Below are positions 39,022 to 47,993 of a stretch of 64,000 bases of DNA, piece by piece. Below the pieces are notes generated by a model, which saw only the letters and a program-made list of their open reading frames with translations, searched no databases and was not told the origin of the DNA. Both the position numbers and the translations under genes were made by a program. Where the stretch lies: assembly GCA_965644315.1 (NCBI GenBank), contig CBFFRQ010000089.1:434001-498000 (forward strand), written 5' to 3'. Source of the DNA: Caecitellus pseudoparvulus. Lineage: Eukaryota > Bigyra: Bicosoecida. The first letter of the stretch is position 1. Each line of letters starts with the position of its first letter.

Positions 39022-40658
39022 GGTGTCGAGGTTCGGGCCAGTGCATGCGCTTGGGGCTGGGAACCGTCAGCTGCCTCCTCAGCAGAGTCTTGAGACGGCA
39101 GCAGCTGGTGAGTTTCGGAGTCCCCGCGCCCCGCGCTCACGGCGCCCATTGCGCCTGCGAATGCAATGATGCTACCAGCGTACGCTGCACCCACCACGAG
39201 GAAGAGGGGCGTCCCGATGTGGCCGGCAAACGGCCCTTGCACGAATGCGCCCAGCACAAGTGGCCCGACGCTGCCCACCAAGTTCCCCACCAGGCTGAAC
39301 AGGCCGGCAGCAGTGCCATGGGTGGACTTGGGCAGCTCCCGGAACATAGTTGCCAGTGTCGGGCCAAACCACGCCTCCGCCGTCAAGTACTGTGCCAGCA
39401 GTCCAGTCAGCGCCAGGCCGAAATCCGCAGCAAACACCATCAACGCGATGGCAGGCACAGCCAGGGCCGAGCCGAGAATGGGCACCAAGAGACGCGTAGA
39501 TACACGTGGGAGTGCCCGCCCGAAGCAGGGCATGCCGGGCGTCTGTGCTCGCCGTCGCGCCAACCAGTCGCCCAGCATGCCCCCTCCAAACGACGCCGCG
39601 GCGCCGCCTAGACCGATGATGGCGGCGTTGGCCACAGCGTATGCATCCGCCCGGGCTGGGAAGGCTTGCCCAAAATACTTGGGCTGGAACGCCCCCAGGG
39701 ACAGCCCGCCCACATACCTCAGCGCTGCAGCGGCCAGAATCCAGCGAACGGTGTTCGGGGCCAGAGCGGCGAGGGACAGGTGGCCCATGTGCCGCAGTGT
39801 GGGCCCACACCCCGCCCGAGTCGCAGAGGGCACCACAGGAGCTGCCTGGAGCCCTTGTTCCACATGGCCAGAGGCGCCTCCCTCAGACAACCCCTCCGCC
39901 TTCAGTGGCTGCGAGGGGGGTGCAGGGGGGCCCGCGTCCGGCGGCAGCACGCACCACAGTGGCACAGCACATGCCAGCCCGGCCACGCCCGCCACCAAGA
40001 CAGTGCCGCGCCACCCCAGCGCCGAGTGAGCCATGAGGATGGACAGGGAGGAGAAACCGCCCCCAAGGTACACGCCAAACGACAGCAGGCCCAGAGCAGT
40101 CCCCGTCGCTGACAGCGGGCAACTGCGCATGACGATGGCTTGGGCCATGGGTGTGGCCAGGGACTCCGCCGCGCCTAGGATGAGGCGCAGGAGCAGCAGG
40201 TGCCAAAAGCGCGAGGCCAGCGCCTGTGCCGCGGCGGCGACGCTCCAAACGACCAGGGCTGTGACCAGAAACGCCTTGTGAGCGCCCAGCGCGTCGGCTG
40301 CCGTGCCGCCGCCAACACTGCCAACCACATACAGCAACGTGAATCCGAAGCCATTCAAGAGGCCAAACTGCACGGTGTCAGTGCAGGTTCCTTCTTGTAT
40401 GTTCACGCGGCTGAGGCCGCGCTGCTCCAGGCAGCGCTGGCACGCTCCCAAGGTGGAGTTGGCCGGCGCCGAAGCCGACACGCCACACAACGTGAGCTTC
40501 GTCGCCGGCACCGCCTCGCAGGGCTCGCCACGCCCCGTGCACACGCTTGTGCTGGAGAGGTAGGCCAGCTGGTACTTGTCCCACTGGTTCAGCATGTACA
40601 CTAACACCAGCATGCCCACCACTGCCCAGGCACGCCCTGGCAAGATGGCTGCAGCCAT
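39018..40658 (-). CDS. Major facilitator superfamily transporter, Spinster-like
   Basis: Reverse strand, intronless, 546 residues from ATG 40658; in-frame sequence upstream has no ATG. About 12 hydrophobic segments are visible. The first is WAVVGMLVLVYMLNQWDKYQLAYL (cut here: VVGMLVLVYMLNQWDKY), and an extracytoplasmic Cys-rich loop follows. The MFS signature region is ADALGAHKAFLVTALVVWS, followed by LRLILGAAESLATPMAQAIV and a second half with SFGGGMLGDWLARRR. The order and the GAAESLATP motif recall Spinster (Spns) proteins, which export sphingosine-1-phosphate or lysolipids in animals and have plant and protist relatives; substrate here is unknown. The first loop is long and Cys-rich (CTGRGEPCEAV...CQRCLEQRG). 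The gene is divergent from glutathione reductase and overlaps the phosphatase gene tail to tail. Confidence 0.85.
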   Translation of the reverse strand: MAAAILPGRAWAVVGMLVLVYMLNQWDKYQLAYLSSTSVCTGRGEPCEAVPATKLTLCGVSASAPANSTLGACQRCLEQRGLSRVNIQEGTCTDTVQFGLLNGFGFTLLYVVGSVGGGTAADALGAHKAFLVTALVVWSVAAAAQALASRFWHLLLLRLILGAAESLATPMAQAIVMRSCPLSATGTALGLLSFGVYLGGGFSSLSILMAHSALGWRGTVLVAGVAGLACAVPLWCVLPPDAGPPAPPSQPLKAEGLSEGGASGHVEQGLQAAPVVPSATRAGCGPTLRHMGHLSLAALAPNTVRWILAAAALRYVGGLSLGAFQPKYFGQAFPARADAYAVANAAIIGLGGAAASFGGGMLGDWLARRRAQTPGMPCFGRALPRVSTRLLVPILGSALAVPAIALMVFAADFGLALTGLLAQYLTAEAWFGPTLATMFRELPKSTHGTAAGLFSLVGNLVGSVGPLVLGAFVQGPFAGHIGTPLFLVVGAAYAGSIIAFAGAMGAVSAGRGDSETHQLLPSQDSAEEAADGSQPQAHALARTSTP

Positions 40659-40966
40659 GCGGTAATTGAAGCGCCGAATTCGCCAGACATGCCTGGGGCA
40701 GGACCCTCGCACGAGCCCAGGTCAGGGGGGTCGGAAAGTCAAACAGGCACTGTACATATATAAACACTCTTCACAACACGCAAGGCCTTTGCAAACCGCC
40801 CAGGTTGTCTCGCACTGTGCATTGTGACTTGGTGTCAAACTCGATCCAGCAATCCGTGCGCAGCGCCCGTCAGCTGATTCGTGCAGCTGGGGACGCCGCC
40901 AAGGCTGCTGTACCCGCCAGGTACCCCACGAAGTGGGAATTTCATTGACTTCCTTCACACCTTGCC
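40659..40966. promoter_or_regulatory. Divergent promoter region with TATA-like element
   Basis: The 308 bases between the transporter and glutathione reductase starts. CATATATAAAC at 40755-40765 is one of the few clear TATA-like sequences in the window. It lies about 100 bases upstream of the transporter ATG (reverse reading TTTATATATG) and about 200 bases upstream of the reductase ATG, so it could serve either gene. Confidence 0.5.
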
Positions 40967-42541
40967 ATGCTCCAAGCGGCAACTTCTCTGTTCCGGCGCG
41001 GGGGACTGCAGACAGCCTCGCCCGTCAGGTGCGGCTTTTGACGCACGACACAGACGCCAAGCACTCGCCCTGGCAGGCACGCACTCCGTCCTTTCCGGCC
41101 CCCCTTGCGCAGGGCATTTGCTTCAGCTGCTACTGATGCGTTTGACTATGTTGTCGTTGGTGGCGGCAGTGGAGGCATTGCCAGCGCCCGGCGCGCAGCC
41201 CAGCACGGCGCCAAGGTGGCTGTCATTGAAGGCTCCAAGCTGGGTGGCACCTGTGTCAACGTTGGCTGCGTGCCCAAGAAGGTCATGTGGCATGCAGCGG
41301 AGCTAGGGGCCGCTGTGGGCCATGCGTCGGAGTACGGGTGGCAGGGCGTGGGCGCACCGACGATGGATTTGGCGATGCTCAAGTCCAAGCGGGACGCCTA
41401 CGTGCAGCGGCTGAACGGCATCTACGCCCGCAATTTGGAGGCGTCGGGTGTCACGTCCATCTCTGGATGGGGCTCCTTGGTGGGGGAAGGCCGCGTGGCC
41501 GTGCGTGGCGCGGACGGTGCGACGCACGAAGTGAGCGGGAAAAATGTGTTGCTTGCACCGGGCGGCAAGCCGTGGGTGCCGGCTGAGCCGTGGGCTGCCC
41601 ACAGCATCACCTCAGACGAATTCTTTGATCTAGACACAGTCCCCAAGCATGCTGTGGTGGTGGGCGGCGGCTACATTGGCTGTGAGCTGGCCGGCATTCT
41701 TGCAAGCCTCGGCAGCAAGGTCACCATGGTGATTCGCGGCGGATGCCCGCTGCGTGGCTTCGACAGCCTGGTGGTGGACACCGTCATGGCTGCCATGGTG
41801 GAGGCGGGCGTGGATGTGAAGTGTGAGTCCAACATCGTGGACGCCTCTGGCGACGAAGGTGACTTGACCCTCGCCCTGGACAACGGCAGCAGCCTGTCGG
41901 GTGTGGACTGCCTGCTCATGGCCACAGGGCGAGTGCCCTTCACCGACGGCCTGGGCCTGGACACCGTGGGGGCAGAGCTGCTGCCGTCAGGTGCTGTCAA
42001 GACAGATGCAGGGCAGACCACCTCCCTGCCCTGGCTGCATGCAGTGGGCGACGTGACGGGCCACGCCCAACTGACGCCGGTGGCAATTGCCGCGGGGCGG
42101 TTGCTGGCAGACCGCCTCTTTGGCGGTTACCCACACGCCAAGTTGGAGTACGAGAACATCCCCACTGTCATGTTCACCCACCCGCCCATCGGCACCATCG
42201 GGCTGACGGAGGAGGCTGCCGTGGAGCGTTTCGGCGCCGACGCCGTGCAGACATTCACATCCACCTTTGCCAGCCTGTTCTTCGGCATCATGGAACACAA
42301 GGGCAAGACCGCCATGAAACTCGTCACGACGGGGCCGGAGCAGCGCATTGTCGGCCTGCACGTGGCGGGGCAGGGCGCCGACGAGATGCTGCAGGGCTTC
42401 GCCGTGGCGGTCAAGATGGGCGCCACCAAGGCGGACTTCGACAGCGTCGTGGCCATCCACCCCACCTCGGCGGAGGAATTCGTCACCATGCAGCCGTGGG
42501 CCCCGCACAGCCGTGGGGACAAGAGTGCAACCAGCCGCTAA
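40967..42541 (+). CDS. Glutathione reductase-type flavoprotein disulfide reductase, mitochondrial
   Basis: Exons 40967-41028 and 41113-42541 give 496 residues. Exon 1 encodes MLQAATSLFRRGGLQTASPV, an Arg-containing amphipathic presequence continued by RAFASAATDAF, so mitochondrial import is likely. The enzyme has FAD motif VVVGGGSGGIASARRA, redox-active CVNVGC (KLGGTCVNVGCVPKKVMW), NAD(P) motif GGGYIGCELAG, ATGRVPFT, the second FAD signature AVGDVTGHAQLTPVAI and C-terminal IHPTSAEEFVTM with the catalytic His-Glu pair. The GCVPKK form and the length favour glutathione reductase over lipoamide dehydrogenase. It regenerates GSH with NADPH. After the NAD(P) motif the sequence reads VIRGGCPLRGFD, which resembles the NADPH-type loop (V-x-R) of glutathione reductases. 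Confidence 0.93.
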
Positions 42542-42791
42542 ACTGACCTGCGGGAACGAATTCACGGAGTGCACAAGTGCTTCCTAAAGCTTGCGAGAGG
42601 TTGCCTTCCTGACTGATGACCTGGGGTCGTCTGGCTCCTGTATATTCTCGATTTCGAGGCGCAACACACGGGAATGACAAAAAAACACTGACCAATAGTA
42701 CTGTTTGCAGCTAGGCACAAGTTGCACCCCCTGGGATCGTGCACCGTCTCCGCCCTGCTCCAATCCCACCCTCGCCAGGTTTGCCGTGGGC

Positions 42792-43570
42792 ATGGCGGCC
42801 AGCGCAACCCAGGCCAGCAGCCTGGCCCGCACACGCCTCACCAAGGAGCGCAAGGAGTGGAGGAAGGAACACCCCCCCGGGTTCTACGCTCGCCCAGAAC
42901 GGAAAGCGGACGGCTCAACTGACATCCTCTCGTGGACGGCGGGAATCCCCGGCAAAGCTGGCGTGAGGCACAGCGAAGCGAGACTGCACTGCTTGCCCAT
43001 GCAGCGCCGCGCCCTCACGCCACTGTCCACAGACGCCCTGGGAGGGCGGCGTTTACAAGCTTTCCATGCAGTTCCCACCCGACTACCCGTCCAAGCCACC
43101 GAAGTGTACGTGTGCGGGCGCGGCTTGCGACAGCAGAGTTTCAGGCCGAAACGCTGTCCTCCCGTCGCTGCGCAATCGTGCAGGTCAGTTCACGCCACCG
43201 CTCTTCCACCCAAATGTGTACCCTAGTGGGACTGTGTGTTTGAGCATCTTGAACGAGGAGCACGGATGGAAGCCCACGTTGACCTTCAAATCGGTGCGTG
43301 GTAGCGGCGCTGGCCGGTAGGCTTCGCTGCTCACCTCTCAAGATCTGGGCTGTGGTGCAGGTGCTGGAGAACATCCAGAATCTGCTGGACGACCACAACC
43401 TAGACGACCCCGCACACAGGGAGGCGTTCAAGATGGCAAGGTGCGTGCCAGGCCCCGGCCCCGAAACACTGCAGTGTACACGTCAGCCTCCCCACGCCCC
43501 GCTCAGAGACGCGCCGGCTGAGTACGCGAAGAAGGCCCGGGAGCAGGCGGAGACATTCGCGCCACGGTGA
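42792..43570 (+). CDS. UBC9: SUMO-conjugating enzyme UBC9
   Basis: Five exons, 42792-42962, 43033-43105, 43184-43293, 43361-43440 and 43507-43570, give 165 residues, close to the family length (about 158). The UBC fold runs throughout: [80 protein letters not shown] (active-site C100), [20 protein letters not shown] and the end QAETFAPR. The [11 protein letters not shown]-like N-terminus and SGTVCLSIL with a HGW insertion are diagnostic for the SUMO E2 rather than ubiquitin E2s. It takes SUMO from SAE1/2 and passes it to lysines. All introns are 66-78 bases, four of them in a very small gene. Confidence 0.95.
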
Positions 43571-43815
43571 GGGCACGTGGAGCAAGGGACCATGCGAGGG
43601 GTGCAGCTATGCGCACTGCCCTGTGCGAGCGAAGTGCTGGAGGCAGCAGTGAACGGCCGCCCACGCCGCGAGACCCCCCTAGCGTGGAAGGAAGATGGCT
43701 GGCAGTGCGGAGAAGTCACCACAATTGCATTCATCGTCGCCCTCTGCCACCTGCCACCCTTCCGTGTGCCCCGTGCTCACCCGACCCTGTGTCACGCCTC
43801 ACCATCACCACCACC

Positions 43816-45022
43816 ATGGCTCTCGCTCGCGCTGCTGCTCGCGCCATGAGCACCGCTGCAGGTGCCGCTGGCAAGAAGGTGTCTGTGTTGGGCGCCGCAG
43901 GCGGCATCGGGCAGCCCCTGTCCCTGCTGCTGAAGGAGCACGCCTTGGTGTCTGACCTGTCCCTGTTCGACATCGTCAACACGCCTGGCGTGGCAGCTGA
44001 CCTGAGCCACATCAACACTGGCGCCAAGGTGCGTGCAGCAGCTGCGCGGAATGCGCGCCTCTGCGCTCAAGGAAGGCCCTGTGCCACGCTTACCCACGCT
44101 GCTGCGCTGTGGGCGGCGGTGTGGCCTGTGCGCGTCGTGTCCACGTATTGCGCGCCGCCTGCCAGATTCCGCTCCCGCGCCGCCCGCTTCACTTGCCGTC
44201 ACGGCTGCCACCACGGCTGCTGCCGCCCTCTCCCTTCCGCAGGTGACTGGCCACGTCGGTGCTGACAGCCTGGGCGATGCTCTGGCAGGCAGCGACGTCG
44301 TCGTCATCCCCGCTGGCGTGCCACGCAAGCCCGGCATGACGCGTGATGACCTCTTCAACACCAACGCCTCCATCGTACAGTCCCTGGCTGAGGGCTGCGC
44401 CAAGCACTGCCCCGAGGCGCACGTGCTGGTCATCGCCAACCCCGTCAACTCCACCGTCCCCATCGTGGCTGAGACAATGAAGGCCGCTGGCGTGTACAAC
44501 CCCGCCAAGCTGTTCGGCGTGACCACCCTGGATGTCTGCCGCGCCAACACGTTCGTGGCGGAGAGCCAGGGCTGGAGCCCCGTGGACACGGACGTCACTG
44601 TGGTGGGCGGCCACGCCGGCACCACCATCCTGCCCCTTCTGTCCCAGGTGGAGGGCGCTTCCTTCACCCAGGAGCAGATTGAGGCCCTGTCCCACCGCAT
44701 CCAGTTCGGCGGGGACGAGGTTGTCAAGGCCAAGGACGGCGCCGGGTCCGCGACGCTGTCCATGGCGTACGCGGGTGCCCGCTTCACCTTCTCCCTCCTG
44801 CGCGCCCTGACCGGCGAGCAGGGCGTGTCGGAGTGCGCCTTCGTGGAGAGCAGCGTGACGGAGGCACCCTTCTTCGCCTCCCGCATCGCCCTGGGCACGG
44901 AGGGCGTTGCCAGCGTGGGGGACCTGGGCAAGCTCTCGGACTTCGAGCAGGCAGGCCTGAAGGAGGCCCTGCCCCAGCTCATCGCTTCCTACGAGAAGGG
45001 TGTGCAGTTCGTGAAGAAGTGA
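43816..45022 (+). CDS. Malate dehydrogenase, mitochondrial type
   Basis: Exons 43816-44028 and 44243-45022, phase 0, give 330 residues. [19 protein letters not shown] is a mitochondrial-type presequence. The mature enzyme begins [20 protein letters not shown] (NAD fold) and has [34 protein letters not shown] (substrate arginines), [12 protein letters not shown], the catalytic [14 protein letters not shown] and [14 protein letters not shown]. It interconverts malate and oxaloacetate with NAD in the TCA cycle. The single 214-base intron is the longest in this part of the window. The sequence resembles the animal/fungal mitochondrial (bacterial-type) form, not the cytosolic one. Confidence 0.95.
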
Positions 45023-45130
45023 GCAGAGTGCCGCACCCTCCACAATGCAAACCCCACTGCAAGCTGTCGGCAGTGCGCTCCACGACAACGCCACCCTGCG
45101 TCTCACATACACACCCCAAGCACGCGCACC

Positions 45131-45700
45131 ATGGCAGCGCTGGCCTGCCGTGCTGCTGCGCTGTGCACCGTGGCGCTGCGCCAGGCTGGCACGGCGCCTT
45201 GGCGAGGAGCGATTTCCGCAGTGCCCGCTGCCACCTTGGCTTCACGTGCCCACCGCTCCAAGCGCAAGGTAAAAGCCGACTCCAGCGGGTACATGAAGCA
45301 CCCTCCTGCCGACGCGCCGATGCTGAAGACGGTTCTGCGGCAGTTCCAGAAGAAGATCCACCCCGACCTGTTTGGGCAGTACCCTGACCTGCAGGAGAAG
45401 AACAGCGACAACTTCCAGACGCTCATGGGTGTGCTGAACGACGCCAAGAGCGGGGACAAGGACGACTACATGCAGCTGCAGCGGCACGACCTGGAGTTCT
45501 ACGTGCGCACGGGCGAGGAGGGGCAGTTCTTGCGCGTGCCCATGGTGTTGGAGGTGAAGGGCAGCCAGAGCAAGCATGTCATTGGTCGGGCGCTGTCCAA
45601 GGCGTTCGCCCACGCCGGCTTGCCCACGGCCTGGCACTGGGGCAAGGAGTACTGGAACCACCGCGTGTTCCTGCGGGAGAGCAAGGACGAGGAGGAGTGA
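45131..45700 (+). CDS. Mitochondrial DUF4460 protein (TCAIM N-terminal type)
   Basis: Intronless, 189 residues from ATG 45131. The N-terminus (MAALACRAAALCTVALRQAG, then SRAHRSKRK) looks like a mitochondrial presequence. The core PMLKTVLRQFQKKIHPDLFG followed by NSDNFQTLMGVLNDAKSG is J-domain-like and matches the DUF4460 region of animal TCAIM; the rest (VPMVLEVKGSQSKHVIGRAL...WHWGKEYWNH) fits the same family loosely. Unlike animal TCAIM, no long C-terminal domain follows. Function is not established; a mitochondrial co-chaperone-like role is a guess. It starts 108 bases after MDH on the same strand, and its stop is 4 bases from the stop of the convergent UQCC1-like gene. Confidence 0.8.
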   Translation: MAALACRAAALCTVALRQAGTAPWRGAISAVPAATLASRAHRSKRKVKADSSGYMKHPPADAPMLKTVLRQFQKKIHPDLFGQYPDLQEKNSDNFQTLMGVLNDAKSGDKDDYMQLQRHDLEFYVRTGEEGQFLRVPMVLEVKGSQSKHVIGRALSKAFAHAGLPTAWHWGKEYWNHRVFLRESKDEEE

Positions 45701-45704
45701 GGCG

Positions 45705-47335
45705 TCACCCCCCCTTCACCTTGGCCGCTTGCTCGGCCGCGTCGGGGGGGGGTGCGTCTGCCGCCGCCCCCTGTGGCGTCGGGTACGCCCCCTCCAACTG
45801 CGCATCACCCCCCTCTCCAGCTGGAGCGCTGGCCGGGAAGACTGTGCCAGCCGCCACCCCTGCCCGTGCAGGGGTCTGCTCCGCCGCTCCAGAGCCATCC
45901 GTAGCGGTGTGTGGCAGGGCGGATGCGGCAGCCTCCCCTTCCCCCTCCTCCTCCTCACCCTCCCCCAGCAAGTCTCCTGGTGCACCACACAGGGCCTCCC
46001 GCTGCGCCTCCACCTCCTCAATGCGCTCCAGCTCAGTGGCCCAGGCGTCAGGCAGGTTGCCAGCGGTTCGCAGTTGGCGCAGGTGGTTCGTGAGGGCCCA
46101 CCGGCGGCGGCCATACAGGGCCTGGGGCGGCAGGGTGGCCAGGTCTTCCGTCCGGTCGTGGGTCACGGTGTTGTAGAAGTACACGCTGCCGTCAATCCAT
46201 GTGTGTTCCCGCCACTCGCCCAGGAACTGCTCTCGCTGGCGGTGCAGGCGCTGCTCCCGTGTCTCGCCCAGGGCGGGGGACCACGTGATCCACCCCCGGT
46301 ACACATCCTGGGCGGGCTGCGTGAAGACGTTCCACACCTCCGCCCGCACCCAGTCCGCCAGCAGGAGGACGACTCGGGAGTCCACGGAGGGGCGTGCCTG
46401 GAACACAGACCGGAACAGGGCCCCTGCCAGCTCCATGTTGTCGTCGTCCACGACGGCCAGCGCGGCGTCATACTCGAACATGTCCATGAACGTGCTTTTC
46501 TGGACCAGGTCCATCTGCCGGTTGAAAGAGACGTCGGAGTTGCGCGCAGAGCGGATGCGCCACTCGGTGTCACGCCAGAACTCCTCGAACAGCAACTTGT
46601 CGGCTTGGCGCCCGCAGAACTCGCCCTCCGCGTGGAAATCCAGCATGTGCCGGCGGTGGATGATCCACACGTGAAGTGCGATGAGGGAGTGCTCTGACAG
46701 CCACGTGCGGGGGATACCCAGCGCCTCGAACCACGCATCCTGCGTCGCCTGCTCTTCAATGCTGCGGAACACCGTGGCAGCATTCTCACCCATCACCGCT
46801 GGCTTGCTGTGTGGAAAGGGGGGCAGGAAGGAATGCGGGTTCGAAACGTGGGCGAAACGCACGCCGCCCTGCTCGCCCCGTACGCCTGTGAACGTACCTG
46901 TACGCCCCAATGGCTTTCAACAGGGGGTAGATCAGCTGTTCCTTCCGCTTCATGGGCAACTGCAGGGTGGTGGCGGCGTGTGGTGGCATTGCTGTGGCAC
47001 CTGCCACGTCAGGCTCCACGTACTGGCTTGTACAGCGGCTCTCGCTGCAGTGGAATGTTGTCTCTGATCTTGGCCAACTCCTCCTTCGTGAACCGGCGGT
47101 CGAAAATGGGTTGCAAGCCGCCTACACCCTCCTCCTCCTCCTCCTCCTCCGTTCGCTCCATTTCAGCCAGCGCATCCACAGGCTCTGACGCCGCACTGCC
47201 TGGAGCTCGCGTCGTGCCCGCGCCTGGCGCGCTGTTTGCCGCCGCACAGAACGGCCGCAGCAGGGCAGGCCCTGCGCAGCGCACAGTCGTCAGGGCTCGC
47301 AGCAGAGCCTGCCTGCTCGCCTGCACTGCCGCCAT
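45705..47335 (-). CDS. UQCC1/CBP3-like complex III assembly chaperone with WW domain
   Basis: Three reverse exons, 47335-47024, 46959-46898 and 46806-45705, give 491 residues. MAAVQASRQALLRALTTVRC is a mitochondrial-type presequence; an acidic stretch (RTEEEEEEEGVG) follows. Residues about 155-285 match the ubiquinol-cytochrome c chaperone domain: WLSEHSLIALHVWIIHRRHM, LLFEEFWRDTEWRIR, FMDMFEYDAALAVVDDDNME, LAGALFRSVFQARPSVD and LADWVRAEVWNVF. CBP3/UQCC1 binds newly made cytochrome b during complex III assembly. Unexpectedly a WW-like domain follows (about 320-350): GEWREHTWIDGSVYFYNTVT, then HDRTEDLATLP, with a Trp start but Leu-Pro at the end. An Ala/Pro/Glu-rich tail ends the protein. Exon 2 (62 bases) encodes LPMKRKEQLIYPLLKAIGAY, a helix that fits the start of the CBP3 fold. 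Confidence 0.82.
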
Positions 47336-47993
47336 TCTGTCCACGCGCTGTCAAAGCCAGCTCACCGACGCTCGGCCCACCTCCGTCGAGCACAAGTCAG
47401 CGATGGAGCGTCCACCAGCGGACACTAGGGTCAAACGGCGCAATGCAGGAAGCCAGTCGGCGTGGCAGCTTGTGTGCACAGCAGGGGTACCGTGGCGCGG
47501 CGTGTTTTGCTCGGCGACTTTGAGTGCGTGCCAGCGTAGCCAGCGCCAGCGCCGCTGCCATACCTGCGCAGGCGGCACGCCATGGCCACACACGCTGCCG
47601 CCACCTGCACAACAGACAAGCGCGCAATGGCACATTCCCCTCTCACACCTTCCTGCGCTACCTCAGGCTTGCCATAAGCCCTCGCCAGCCCCAGGCAGCG
47701 TCAGCTCGGTGGGTGCGAGTTGCCGCCAGTGGGTGCAACACCCCACGCTGCCGACAGGCTGCGTCGGTGACGCCGAGCAGTGGCGGCAGACCGTCAAGCT
47801 CACCCGCACACACGTCAAGCCACGCATTTGAGTGCAACGCTGTACGTGGCAGCCCAACATGGCGCGCAAGCCCCTCTCTGGCTTCGTAGGCTGTGCTGCG
47901 CGGCCAGCCGCAGTGCTGGTGCAGGCGTCGACCCCGCCACTAGTCTGACCGCCACCCGCTGCACGCCGTCAGCGCCTGGCCTCGCAGTGAAAC
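47336..47993. promoter_or_regulatory. Divergent intergenic region, UQCC1-like and WW/EF-hand genes
   Basis: 658 bases, the longest divergent gap in the window. Short ORFs on both strands lack recognisable domains. It should hold two promoters and 5' UTRs; a short noncoding gene cannot be excluded, but I see no structural signature. Confidence 0.45.

Noticed and set aside
46836-46852. GGGTTCGAAAC, another tRNA T-loop look-alike
   Set aside because: The flanks do not form the T stem and no other tRNA arm is present; it lies in an intron of the UQCC1-like gene.
47336-47993. Hidden gene in the divergent gap (ORFs of 68-121 codons)
   Set aside because: No domain, no splice-supported extension and low-complexity translations; treated as intergenic.
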